A DNA stretch of 64,000 nt, from assembly GCF_023227875.1 (NCBI RefSeq), contig NZ_JALOCH010000005.1:124001-188000 (forward strand), written 5' to 3'. This DNA is from Methanoregula sp. (GTDB taxonomy: Archaea > Halobacteriota > Methanomicrobia > Methanomicrobiales > Methanospirillaceae). This document shows positions 1 through 8,114 of this stretch, in pieces (within the stretch, counting starts at the first letter, position 1; each line of letters opens with the position of its first letter). Made by a program: the position numbers and the translations under genes. The notes beneath the pieces were generated by a model. The model did not search any database, was not told the origin of the DNA, and worked only from the letters and a program-made list of their open reading frames with translations.

Positions 1-1491
1 GCCCCGGCGTCCGTCAATGAATGCCGGGTCGGCCGATTCACTGACCGTGTAGTCAATGGAGAGTTCGTGCAGCACCGCATCGGTGGTCGCATACGCCTCT
101 GATAAGTCCGCGTCCGGGTGAGTGCTGACACCCGCCGCCTGCTGGTGCGTGCGGCAGTCAAGCACCACATCGCCCACGGTGAAGAGGCGCTGCGGAAGCT
201 CACGGTGCCGGTTAATCGTAAGGAATTCGAGGAGCAGGGGGAGGAGCTCGGTCCTGACCACCGTGTTCTCGATACTAATCGGGTGTATTACGTGAAGGAC
301 ACCCTTTGTTTCGGGACGCTGCATCCGCTTGTACAGCACATCCTCGTTTGTCAGGGTGAACGGCATCACCTCAAGGTAACCGAGGCCGGTAAAAGCCTCA
401 CGGGCAAGGACGACACTGGCCTGCACCGGGTGGGGCTTTCCTACCGTGAAGGTCTTTGGAGGGTGGGATTCGAGCTTGTCATAGCCGTAGGCAATCGCTA
501 CGTCCTCAAAGAGATCCCAGTCATGCATGATATCGGCCCGGTAACAGGGTACCTGCACCTTCACCTTATCCGCACCTGCCGGTTCAGCGCCAAAACGCAT
601 CTTCCTGAGGAACTCTGACATGGTTGCAGGGGTCAGGTCAACACCAAGGATGCGGGAACATTCCGTGGCACTCACGACACGCTCGGCAGGGGCGAGAGTC
701 GGGGTCTGTACCCCGCCAATCTCCACGCTCTCGATTGTCGCACCGGCTTCGGCCATCGCCGTGCAGATGATGTTGACGGCAACGCTGACCGCCCGCTTGT
801 CGGTACCGGTCGTGTCAAGGAGGATGTTCTTCGTGTCGATGGTGACCCGGGTCCGCTCACCGTTGATGATCGGCGGGAAGGAGAGGACGTGATCGTCATC
901 GTCGACGATCAGCGGGAAGAGCGGGAAGTCCTTAACGATCTTCGCGTAGTCCCGGCCCTTCGGGTGTTTCTCGAGGATCTCATCCATCGTCATCTTCCCG
1001 GTGAAGTCGAGAGGTATGAAACCCCGGCTGCGGGGCGAGGCGATGTAGTGGAACGGCGGCCTGACTGTATCCATGTCGTGGATACCGATCGCGACCTTGC
1101 TCCGGCCCCTGCCTACTGCCCAGTGGAGCGATTCCTGCAGGGACATGATGCTCTGGATCGACTCGTCATCGAACTTCACACCGCGGATGACGGCCGCCCC
1201 AAGAATGGGGCGGATCTCTGCAAGCTGGGGATCAACGGTGAACTTGATCCCCGATGGCTTGACCGGGTACGATGGCAGACCGGTCTCGATACCAAGATAT
1301 CCCCGCATGGCCCGTGCCACGCCTTCAGGGCTGAAGAGGTCGGGCCGGTCCGGGAAGAACTCCACGTCCGCGTGGTCCTCCTCGATCCGCTCGACATCCG
1401 AACCGATGAGAGGAACCTTTTCGAGGATCGTCTTTTTGTCAGTGCGGGTGAGCCGCTCAAGGTACTTGTAGGGAAGCGTGATGACTGCCAT
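1..1491 (-). CDS. pheT: Phenylalanyl-tRNA synthetase beta subunit (partial)
   Basis: Beta subunit of the cytoplasmic heterotetrameric PheRS that charges tRNA-Phe. The ATG is at 1489-1491, one base after the pheS stop, so the two subunits are co-transcribed. 497 codons lie in the window; the C-terminal end (I estimate about 45-50 residues from the usual archaeal length) is lost at the left edge. The protein opens MAVITLPYKYLERL and has the archaeal PheT core, for example RPDLFSPEGVARAMRGYLG at about residues 48-66 and the conserved INGERTR segment further on. It is not visible as one continuous frame unless read off the edge, which explains why it can be missed. Confidence 0.95.
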   Translation of the reverse strand, partial: MAVITLPYKYLERLTRTDKKTILEKVPLIGSDVERIEEDHADVEFFPDRPDLFSPEGVARAMRGYLGIETGLPSYPVKPSGIKFTVDPQLAEIRPILGAAVIRGVKFDDESIQSIMSLQESLHWAVGRGRSKVAIGIHDMDTVRPPFHYIASPRSRGFIPLDFTGKMTMDEILEKHPKGRDYAKIVKDFPLFPLIVDDDDHVLSFPPIINGERTRVTIDTKNILLDTTGTDKRAVSVAVNIICTAMAEAGATIESVEIGGVQTPTLAPAERVVSATECSRILGVDLTPATMSEFLRKMRFGAEPAGADKVKVQVPCYRADIMHDWDLFEDVAIAYGYDKLESHPPKTFTVGKPHPVQASVVLAREAFTGLGYLEVMPFTLTNEDVLYKRMQRPETKGVLHVIHPISIENTVVRTELLPLLLEFLTINRHRELPQRLFTVGDVVLDCRTHQQAAGVSTHPDADLSEAYATTDAVLHELSIDYTVSESADPAFIDGRRG

Positions 1492-1492
1492 C

Positions 1493-2935
1493 TCAGATCC
1501 CTCCTTTCGTGGGACGCAGCGAGGGCGTCTCGCGCAGGAATGCGACATCGCTCTTGTGCAGGAGACGGAGGTCCTTGAGCCCCAGCCGGAGCATTGCGAT
1601 CCGGCTCACGCCAAGGCCCCATGCTAGGACAGGATACTTGATGCCGAGCGGGGCCGTGACCTCCTCGCGGAAGACACCGGCGCCGCCCATCTCGATCCAC
1701 CCGATCCCATCGACATACACCTCGGCATCGAGGCTCGGCTCGGTGTAGGGGTAGAACGAGGGCTTGAACCGGACGCTCTCGAAACCCATGCGGTTGTAGA
1801 ACTCCCGGAGGATCCCGAGCAGGTTCCCGAACGTGACGTTCTCGTCCATGACGATCCCTTCGAGCTGCTCGAACTCGGCAAGGTGCGTTGTGTCGATCGT
1901 CTCGCGCCGGTAGACCCTGCCGACCGCGAAGGCCTTAACGGGCGGGTTGGGGTGCTGTGCAAGGTACTGGATGGAGAGGCTCGTCGTGTGGGTGCGGAGC
2001 ACGCACTGTTCGGCCTTCTCCTCCTTCCAGACTCCGCCCCAGCCGGTCGAAGACGTATCCCCGCCAGAGATGTGCATCGCCTTCACCTTCTCGTACCCCT
2101 CCGGGAGCGGGAGGGTCTCTTTCAGGTAGAAGGTGTCCTGCATCTCGCGGGCCGGGTGGTCCTGCGGCTGGAAGAGAGCGTCGAAGTTCCAGAAAGACTG
2201 CTGGACAATGTCACCGTAGAGTTCCGTAAATCCCATCTCAAGAAGGATCTCCCGCATCTCGCCGATGATCCTCTGGTACGGGTGGATCTTGCCGGGGTAC
2301 GCCTTCTTCGGGAGCTTGGAGACATCGTACCGGCGGAGGTTTGCGGTCTTCCATGCGCCCGAGATGATCTGCTCGCGGGTGAGGGTGCCGGTCTCCTCCC
2401 GCAGGTCAAGACCCTTTACAGCGAGACGAAGCCCCTCCGGCGTTGCAGAGATCACGTACCTGACCGTCTCCGACTCCTGCAGGATCCCGCGCTTGATCAG
2501 GTCCTTTGTCTTCGGGTCAGAGGCAGACGGGTTTTTGAGGGCGGCTTCATCCGCATCGGTTGAAGTCCCCGGTGTTTTTGTCACCGATGTCCCTTCAACG
2601 TTTACGAGCCCCTTCTTGCGTAACTGGCCAAAACCGATCTTAAACACGTCATGCTTCTGGAGATCGACAAGCTGCGTTCCCGGCAGGACGAACCGGAGGA
2701 GCTGTGTCTCGGGAAGCCCGTTTTTAAGATACGCTTTCCCTTCATCCGTGTACACGAACGTCTTTTCAACAATGCGTTCAACGCCGGCAAGCCCCTTGTC
2801 TCCTGCAAGGTGCGCCCACTGTACGACTGCCTCCGGGGTCGCACCCATGACGGAGGCGAGGTGCTCCGCATCCGCCTTCTGTTCCTTCTCAAGCGTTGCA
2901 AGCAACCGTTTCTCGTTCTGCGTCAGTTCCACCAT
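1493..2935 (-). CDS. pheS: Phenylalanyl-tRNA synthetase alpha subunit
   Basis: Catalytic alpha subunit of PheRS, 480 residues, the normal archaeal/eukaryotic length. The first ~170 residues are a winged-helix-type region; the class II aminoacylation core follows, with ALFQPQDHPAREMQDTFY (motif 2 region), GWIEMGGAGVF and the motif 3 segment GLGVSRIAMLRLGLKDLR near the C-terminus. It starts one base after the trpS stop (trpS ends at 2937) and its stop is one base before the pheT ATG, so it is the third gene of an endA-trpS-pheS-pheT operon. Confidence 0.96.
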   Translation of the reverse strand: MVELTQNEKRLLATLEKEQKADAEHLASVMGATPEAVVQWAHLAGDKGLAGVERIVEKTFVYTDEGKAYLKNGLPETQLLRFVLPGTQLVDLQKHDVFKIGFGQLRKKGLVNVEGTSVTKTPGTSTDADEAALKNPSASDPKTKDLIKRGILQESETVRYVISATPEGLRLAVKGLDLREETGTLTREQIISGAWKTANLRRYDVSKLPKKAYPGKIHPYQRIIGEMREILLEMGFTELYGDIVQQSFWNFDALFQPQDHPAREMQDTFYLKETLPLPEGYEKVKAMHISGGDTSSTGWGGVWKEEKAEQCVLRTHTTSLSIQYLAQHPNPPVKAFAVGRVYRRETIDTTHLAEFEQLEGIVMDENVTFGNLLGILREFYNRMGFESVRFKPSFYPYTEPSLDAEVYVDGIGWIEMGGAGVFREEVTAPLGIKYPVLAWGLGVSRIAMLRLGLKDLRLLHKSDVAFLRETPSLRPTKGGI

Positions 2936-2936
2936 A

Positions 2937-4205
2937 TCACACCGTAATCCTGTCTGCCGCCGCGTCCATCTTCTCCCTGAAATCCTTCAGGAATGCAACT
3001 ACCCGTTCCGCAGTCTCTTTCTTGCACTGGCCGCACGTGACTTCCCCGGCCATGCACTTCCGCCGGATCTCTGCCAGCTCCGCATCATCGGTCACCATGT
3101 GGAAGAGGTTGAGGAGATAGACCGAACATTTGTCCGGCTCGCCGCCAAGGCGCTTCTGCTCATCTAAGGTCATCCTCCCGCCGGTGATCCCGCTCATCAC
3201 CTTCTTTCTCACCACCGCCTCGGGCTCGTAGAAAGAGATAATGCTCTCCGGGATGCTCGAGGACATCTTGCCGCCGGTCAATCCGGGCATGAATATATGG
3301 TAGGTGGATGAGGGGGTAAAGAACGCAAAACCCCCGTGCGCCTTCTCGACCTCCCGGACTTTTGCCGATACATCGGTGCACTGCGCACCCCTGATGTCGA
3401 CATGCCCCTCGTATTTCTTCGCGTGCGGGAACGCCTTCTTTACGGCTTCCAGCGCCGCCTCGGGGGCATTCTTCGACCGGACGCTGATGTAGCCGTCGCG
3501 TTCCTCCACCGTGAACATCCGCATCTTGTGAGCGATCCCGCGGGTAAGCCGGATATGCGGGTCCTGGTCGATCCCGACCGGCACGACCGTGGGTGCCGGC
3601 TCGCGGTCGATCTGGGGGTAGAGGATATCCGCGACCTGAGTAATCACGGCATCCGCGTGGGCGAGGTCGGTGTCGGGGCCGAACCCGTAAATTGCTGTGA
3701 GTTCCGAGAAGTTCACCTTGGTCGCCGCCTCGAACGCAAGGTCCTTGAGCCGGTTGTTCCTGCTCTGGAAGAATGTCTCACCTTCAAACCCAAGGGCATA
3801 CAGGCACGAGAGGTACTCCTTCCCGAACTCGTTGCACTTCTCCCACGAGAGCCCCCGGACCGCGTGGGCCTCCCGGTCGGCGATGGTGATGTAGCCGTTG
3901 CCACCCTGCTGTACGTGCCATACCACTTCCTTCATCACCATCAGGTGGCCGAGGTGCGGGTGCCCACTCGGCATGAACCCGGTAAGGATATGGAACGGGG
4001 TCTTGTTCCTGATTGCCCGGGCAATCGGGAGGTAGTCCCGGTGCCCGACAACGATGCCCCGTCGCATGAAGTAGGGAATTTCCGGGAGTTCTGCCATAAC
4101 CGGGGCAATGGGCTCGATACCGAACTCGGCAAAGGTCTTCCCGATATCAAGGGACGGCGTGCTTGACCAGGGATTGATCTGAGGTTCCTGCATGATGGTA
4201 CTCAC
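2937..4205 (-). CDS. trpS: Tryptophanyl-tRNA synthetase, archaeal type
   Basis: Class I synthetase that charges tRNA-Trp. The HIGH-like signature is HPHLGH at residues 82-87 and the KMSKS-like loop is GGKMSSS near residue 310, both in the archaeal/eukaryotic TrpRS arrangement; 422 residues. The upstream endA stop overlaps a GTG start in GTGA, giving the start used; an ATG four codons later (MQEPQINPW) is an alternative. The C-terminal part carries LFHMVTDDAELAEIRR and a Cys-containing tail CMAGEVTCGQCK, as in related TrpRS proteins. Confidence 0.95.
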   Translation of the reverse strand: MSTIMQEPQINPWSSTPSLDIGKTFAEFGIEPIAPVMAELPEIPYFMRRGIVVGHRDYLPIARAIRNKTPFHILTGFMPSGHPHLGHLMVMKEVVWHVQQGGNGYITIADREAHAVRGLSWEKCNEFGKEYLSCLYALGFEGETFFQSRNNRLKDLAFEAATKVNFSELTAIYGFGPDTDLAHADAVITQVADILYPQIDREPAPTVVPVGIDQDPHIRLTRGIAHKMRMFTVEERDGYISVRSKNAPEAALEAVKKAFPHAKKYEGHVDIRGAQCTDVSAKVREVEKAHGGFAFFTPSSTYHIFMPGLTGGKMSSSIPESIISFYEPEAVVRKKVMSGITGGRMTLDEQKRLGGEPDKCSVYLLNLFHMVTDDAELAEIRRKCMAGEVTCGQCKKETAERVVAFLKDFREKMDAAADRITV

Positions 4206-5212
4206 AGTTTGATCCGTGCGAATTCGACGAACTGGATTCCTGAAGAATGTACAGCGCCAAAGAACATCTTCTTTTTGACACTGTGCGCCATGCGGACCGA
4301 ACGCGAGATGACACTCATCGGGAGGGTCGCTTCCTTCTCAACCGCATGGACCAGCAGGTCGGAGTGGACGTTCTTGCCGCAGTATACCCGGAAGTGGTGC
4401 CCGAACTTGTAGCCGGTGCGGGGAGTATAGCCATGGGAGCGGAGCTCGGTATAGACCGCAATCTTTCCAGCCAGTTCATTGTCTGTCTCGCATGCCATTT
4501 CAAGGAATGATGCCGGGCTGATGGTTTCTGTTCCCTGTGTCAGGGTGATTGTCCCCATCTCCATCAGGCAGAGGAGTTCGACGGGGGAGAGGATCAGCCG
4601 TTCGGGGTCGAGACGCTTGCCGTAACCCGCCAGTTCGAGATCGGATCCTGCTGCAACCCGGACCATCGCGGACTTCCCGACAAGCATCGCGTTGTGCCGG
4701 CCGAGGGCGGGGAGGTCTGAACACGCATCTGCCAGTTTCTGGAGCTTGATTTCGTAGTAGGTGAGTTCCTCCTCATCATCCACCACTGCCAGGACGTACT
4801 GCTTGCGCATGTTGCGCGAAGCGATCACCTCCTCGATCAGTTTCTCGAACCGGATCGGATCGCGCTCGGAAAGGACGCGGACAAGATAGAGGGACTCACC
4901 CTTCCCCGGCTTCTCGCCGCGCCGGAAGACACGGAAGTCGTGCGGCCCGGTCTGCACTACGTACCCCCGTTCGCGGAGGTCGCGGTACACAAGAAAACTG
5001 CGCATGAACGCAGGCTGGTTGGCAAACTCTGAGAAGAGGCTGTCGAACGTGTAGCCCGGCACGTCGATCTTCTGGCGGTGAATAAGGTAGAGTGTCTCTT
5101 GGGGGGACAGGCGAAGACCATCGCCATCCGGCCGGCCGTACCCGCTCTGCTCGTACAGGGAGCGTCCGTCCTTTCCCACACGGATCACCGTGCCGTCAAA
5201 TGTTGCCTTCAC
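4202..5212 (-). CDS. endA: tRNA-splicing endonuclease, two-repeat form
   Basis: Removes introns from pre-tRNA at bulge-helix-bulge sites. The 336-residue protein holds two tandem EndA units, the arrangement of the archaeal alpha2 (fused homodimer) enzymes. The second repeat has the catalytic triad context: Tyr in GYTPRTGYKFG, His in GHHFRVYCG and Lys in SVRMAHSVKKKM. The first repeat keeps PHDFRVF but lacks an equally good Tyr/Lys set, as expected of a structural repeat. Start is GTG (KATFDGTVIRVGK follows). First gene of the translation operon; its stop overlaps the trpS start by 4 bases. Confidence 0.93.
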   Translation of the reverse strand: MKATFDGTVIRVGKDGRSLYEQSGYGRPDGDGLRLSPQETLYLIHRQKIDVPGYTFDSLFSEFANQPAFMRSFLVYRDLRERGYVVQTGPHDFRVFRRGEKPGKGESLYLVRVLSERDPIRFEKLIEEVIASRNMRKQYVLAVVDDEEELTYYEIKLQKLADACSDLPALGRHNAMLVGKSAMVRVAAGSDLELAGYGKRLDPERLILSPVELLCLMEMGTITLTQGTETISPASFLEMACETDNELAGKIAVYTELRSHGYTPRTGYKFGHHFRVYCGKNVHSDLLVHAVEKEATLPMSVISRSVRMAHSVKKKMFFGAVHSSGIQFVEFARIKL

Positions 5213-5502
5213 TGCCAGATCTATTGTTTCCGGAGGGTAATAAGAGCGCGGGAAGACGAGGCGGTGTCCTGTGCGCGTCCCCGCACCCGGAGATCGAAAT
5301 CCTTATGAATTACAAAATGTCGGATCAATGCCTATTAAAAGGTGAAAATCGAACTTGTATAGTCAGATCGTATCTCATAAGTATGCTTAATTGCACGTCC
5401 CCGAGGGTGATTTTCATTCCGGGAATATTTGGGTAATACTATCAGGTACATCGATCACCCACACCGGAATCATTTAAGCAGCCAATAACCAGTGGCGGAA
5501 AA
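5213..5502. promoter_or_regulatory. Divergent intergenic region with putative promoters
   Basis: 290 bp between endA (leftward) and the radical-SAM gene (rightward). No convincing ORF or RNA gene is seen. CATTTAAGC at 5471-5479 is a plausible archaeal TATA box about 25-30 bases before the rightward start, which would give a short leader. CCTTATGAATTAC at about 5302-5314 is a second AT-rich candidate. The assignment is by pattern only. Confidence 0.4.
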
Positions 5503-6144
5503 ATGATGGTGCATCAGATCAACGACCCCGGATGCCGACGCATGAGCGTGCTCAACCTTGCGGGTTTTCTTGCACGGTCAGACACAAATGGTCCCGGCAC
5601 CCGGGCCGTCATCTGGGTGCAGGGGTGCCCGATCCGGTGCAGAGGGTGTTTCAACCCGGCGTCCTGGTCCTTTTCTCCGGTAACAACAGTTTCTTCAGAT
5701 GAGCTTGTCGCACGGGTCCTCGCAACCGAAGGTATCGATGGCGTCACGTTCTCCGGCGGGGAGCCCTTTGCACAGGCAGGGGCACTTGCATGCGTGGGAG
5801 AGCAGGTAAGGGACGCAGGGCTCACCATCGTCACGTATACCGGGTATACCTGCGAACAACTCACCACCCGCGCCGATCCCGCCGTGAACCGGCTTCTCGC
5901 TGTCACGGACCTCCTCATCGCCGGCCCGTATGTGGAAAACATGGCCTGTAATGACCCGTATATGGGGTCAGCGAACCAGCAGGTCATTCCATTAACCGGA
6001 AGAATCCTTCCGGAATCCCCGCATGGGCAGATCCCGGGTGAGCTGATCGAGTTTTCCATTGCACCTGATGGGATTGTAACGACCACCGGTTTTCCCAGGC
6101 TCCCGATGGTCCGGCAGATCGCCTCACGCTGCCGGGGGGTGTGA
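5503..6144 (+). CDS. Radical-SAM activase-like protein (NrdG/PflA-type)
   Basis: 213 residues, the size of small 4Fe-4S radical-SAM activating enzymes. The cluster motif is GCPIRCRGCFNP (CX3CX2C) near residues 45-56, followed by VTFSGGEPF (SAM-binding GGE) near residue 84 and a YTGYTCEQL strand. These fit the activase class that generates glycyl radicals, but no glycyl-radical enzyme lies nearby. Start could be ATG 5503 or an internal ATG about 13 codons later (MSVLNLAGF), which is where most family members begin. First gene of a six-gene operon; the next gene starts 4 bases after its stop. Confidence 0.8.
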   Translation: MMVHQINDPGCRRMSVLNLAGFLARSDTNGPGTRAVIWVQGCPIRCRGCFNPASWSFSPVTTVSSDELVARVLATEGIDGVTFSGGEPFAQAGALACVGEQVRDAGLTIVTYTGYTCEQLTTRADPAVNRLLAVTDLLIAGPYVENMACNDPYMGSANQQVIPLTGRILPESPHGQIPGELIEFSIAPDGIVTTTGFPRLPMVRQIASRCRGV

Positions 6145-6148
6145 TGCG

Positions 6149-6547
6149 ATGTCGCATTTCAGCCGCATCAGGACAACGTTCCGGCACCGCGAGGCACTGA
6201 TCCAGTGCATGCAGGATCTCGGATATACTGTAGAGATTGATACGACCATCAGGGGATACCACGGCCAGCATAACGTGGATATCGCCGTGAAGAATGCCGG
6301 GGGGTACGGTCTTGGGTTTGTAAAAAATCCCGAAGGTACCTACGATCTGGTAGCCGACTGGTATGGTGTCTCCGGCAAAGGTGAAAAGAAGATCGCTGAA
6401 GAGCTGAAGAGACAGGCAGAGACGATCCAGAAAGAGTACGCAAAAAAGATGGTGCTTGAACAGGCCATAGCCGACGGCTTTGAACTGGTATCCGAGACCG
6501 AGGAGCAGGACGGGACCGTGCGGATTGTTGTCAGGAGGTGGAAGTGA
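6149..6547 (+). CDS. DUF1257 / Ycf35-like protein
   Basis: 132-residue protein opening MSHFSRIRTTFRHREAL and continuing with LGYTVE and the GLGFV segment, the pattern of the DUF1257 family whose plastid and cyanobacterial member is Ycf35. Function of the family is unknown. The C-terminal half (about residues 75-115) is charged and helical, ending in a short strand TVRIVVRRWK. Sits between the radical-SAM activase and the Ycf46-like ATPase, with 3-4 base gaps, so the three are almost certainly made together. DUF2997, the usual companion of this family, is the last gene of the same operon. Confidence 0.8.
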   Translation: MSHFSRIRTTFRHREALIQCMQDLGYTVEIDTTIRGYHGQHNVDIAVKNAGGYGLGFVKNPEGTYDLVADWYGVSGKGEKKIAEELKRQAETIQKEYAKKMVLEQAIADGFELVSETEEQDGTVRIVVRRWK

Positions 6548-6550
6548 ACC

Positions 6551-8110
6551 ATGCAACTTGCTGAACCCGATTTCTCGCGCAAACTCAACATATCGCTCCG
6601 GGCCCGGGTTACCCTCGTTGTCGTGATCACCCCGGAAGAGGAGCGGGTGGTATCGCAGATCCGGGAGGTCTGCGAGCGATGGGACCCTCCCCGCCAGTGC
6701 ATTGCGTGGGACAGCGTTGACGGGTTTTCCGTAATCGCAGGTAACAGAAACTTCCTCAACCAGTCGCGGGACCCGCTCACGGCGCTTGACGATATTGTCA
6801 AGACCGGGGAGGATGCGGTGATCATCCTCAAGGATTTCCACGAGTACTGGAACAACCCGCAGGTGAAACGACGGATCCGCAACTTCTCCCAGCAGTTCCG
6901 ATATAACAGAAGAACAATCGTGATCGTCACCCCGACACCCCGGATTCCGGAAGAGATCCGCGATGAAGCGGTAATCGTCCACTTCCCTCCCCCGACGGCC
7001 TCCGAGTTATCTGCCGACCTCGATATCCTGCTGGTCACAAGCGGGATCACCAGCTCACTCTCACCCGGTGGCCGGGAAAAGATCATCCAGGCCGCACTCG
7101 GAATGACCCTCAACCAGGCACGAAGGGCGTTCTCGAAGGCGATCGTTACCCGCGGTACACTCGATGATCAGGACATCGATACGATCATCGCAGACAAGAA
7201 GGACATCCTGAGCACCTCGGACGCGCTGGAATTTTACAGTTATACCGAGGCTTCGGAGAATGTCGGGGGCCTTGCCGTCCTCAAGGACTGGCTCCGCCTC
7301 CGGGAGCGGGCGTTCACCAGGGACGCACGCGACTTCGGGCTCCCGTCGCCAAAAGGCATCGCGCTGATAGGCATCCCGGGCACGGGAAAGAGCCTGACGG
7401 CAAAAATGATCGCCGACCTCTGGCACCTCCCCCTCTTAAGGCTCGACGTGGGAGCGCTCTTCGGCAGCCTTGTAGGGGAATCAGAGGAGAGGACACGCCG
7501 GGCCCTCTCGCTTGCCGAGACGATCAGCCCGTGCATCCTCTGGGTGGACGAGATCGAGAAGGCGTTTGCGTTCGGCAGCGGGGACGCCGGCACGAGCCAG
7601 CGTGTCTTTGCCCACCTCCTCACCTGGATGCAGGACAAGACATCGCCCTGTTTTGTCGTGGCAACAGCGAACAACATCGCTGCGCTCCCGCCGGAACTGT
7701 TGCGGAAGGGCCGCTTCGACGAGATCTTCTTCCTTGACCTGCCCACACTCGAAGAGCGGCGCGAAATATTCACCGTGCACCTCAAGAAGCGTAAGTGCGT
7801 CCCCGCTGAATTCGATCTCGACACCCTTGCCCGGGAGAGCGAGGGCTATGTCGGGGCCGAGATCGAGCAGACGATCATCGATGCGATGTATCGGGCATTC
7901 AGCGAGAACATGCGCCGGGTAACAACGGCCGACATCCTCCTCTGCATGAAGACGCAGGTCCCCCTTTCCGTATCGCAGCGTGAGACGGTCGCGGCGCTCC
8001 GGGCCTGGCTCGCGGAAGGGAGGGCCCAATCCGCGTCACGGACGGTTGCCGCGACAGCGACAAACGGGAAAACGATCGCACTGGAAACGTTCGATACCGG
8101 GCGCCCGTAA
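6551..8110 (+). CDS. Ycf46-like AAA+ ATPase
   Basis: 519 residues. The first ~250 residues form a Ycf46-type N-terminal domain that resembles an inactive P-loop fold (VVVITPEEERVV, DAVIILKDFHEYW, TIVIVTPTPRIP). The AAA+ module follows with Walker A GIPGTGKSLTAK at about residue 274, Walker B ILWVDEIEKAF at about 328, sensor 1 VATANN and the arginine-finger segment LLRKGRFDEIF. The C-terminal lid ends near residue 470 and a low-complexity tail follows. Preceded by a good AGGAGGTG site. Ycf46 proteins are cyanobacterial/plastid AAA proteins of unsettled function; here the partner genes suggest a remodelling ATPase for the operon's own complex. Confidence 0.85.
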   Translation: MQLAEPDFSRKLNISLRARVTLVVVITPEEERVVSQIREVCERWDPPRQCIAWDSVDGFSVIAGNRNFLNQSRDPLTALDDIVKTGEDAVIILKDFHEYWNNPQVKRRIRNFSQQFRYNRRTIVIVTPTPRIPEEIRDEAVIVHFPPPTASELSADLDILLVTSGITSSLSPGGREKIIQAALGMTLNQARRAFSKAIVTRGTLDDQDIDTIIADKKDILSTSDALEFYSYTEASENVGGLAVLKDWLRLRERAFTRDARDFGLPSPKGIALIGIPGTGKSLTAKMIADLWHLPLLRLDVGALFGSLVGESEERTRRALSLAETISPCILWVDEIEKAFAFGSGDAGTSQRVFAHLLTWMQDKTSPCFVVATANNIAALPPELLRKGRFDEIFFLDLPTLEERREIFTVHLKKRKCVPAEFDLDTLARESEGYVGAEIEQTIIDAMYRAFSENMRRVTTADILLCMKTQVPLSVSQRETVAALRAWLAEGRAQSASRTVAATATNGKTIALETFDTGRP

Positions 8111-8114
8111 AAAC

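Noticed and set aside
2265..3167. 300-residue frame opposite pheS/trpS
   Set aside because: Antisense shadow of two clear synthetase genes.
7980..8114. Longer start for the WD40 gene, inside the ATPase gene
   Set aside because: The extra ~45 residues are Arg/Pro/Gly-rich shadow of the ATPase tail; the ATG at 8115 follows the ATPase stop and opens a normal protein.
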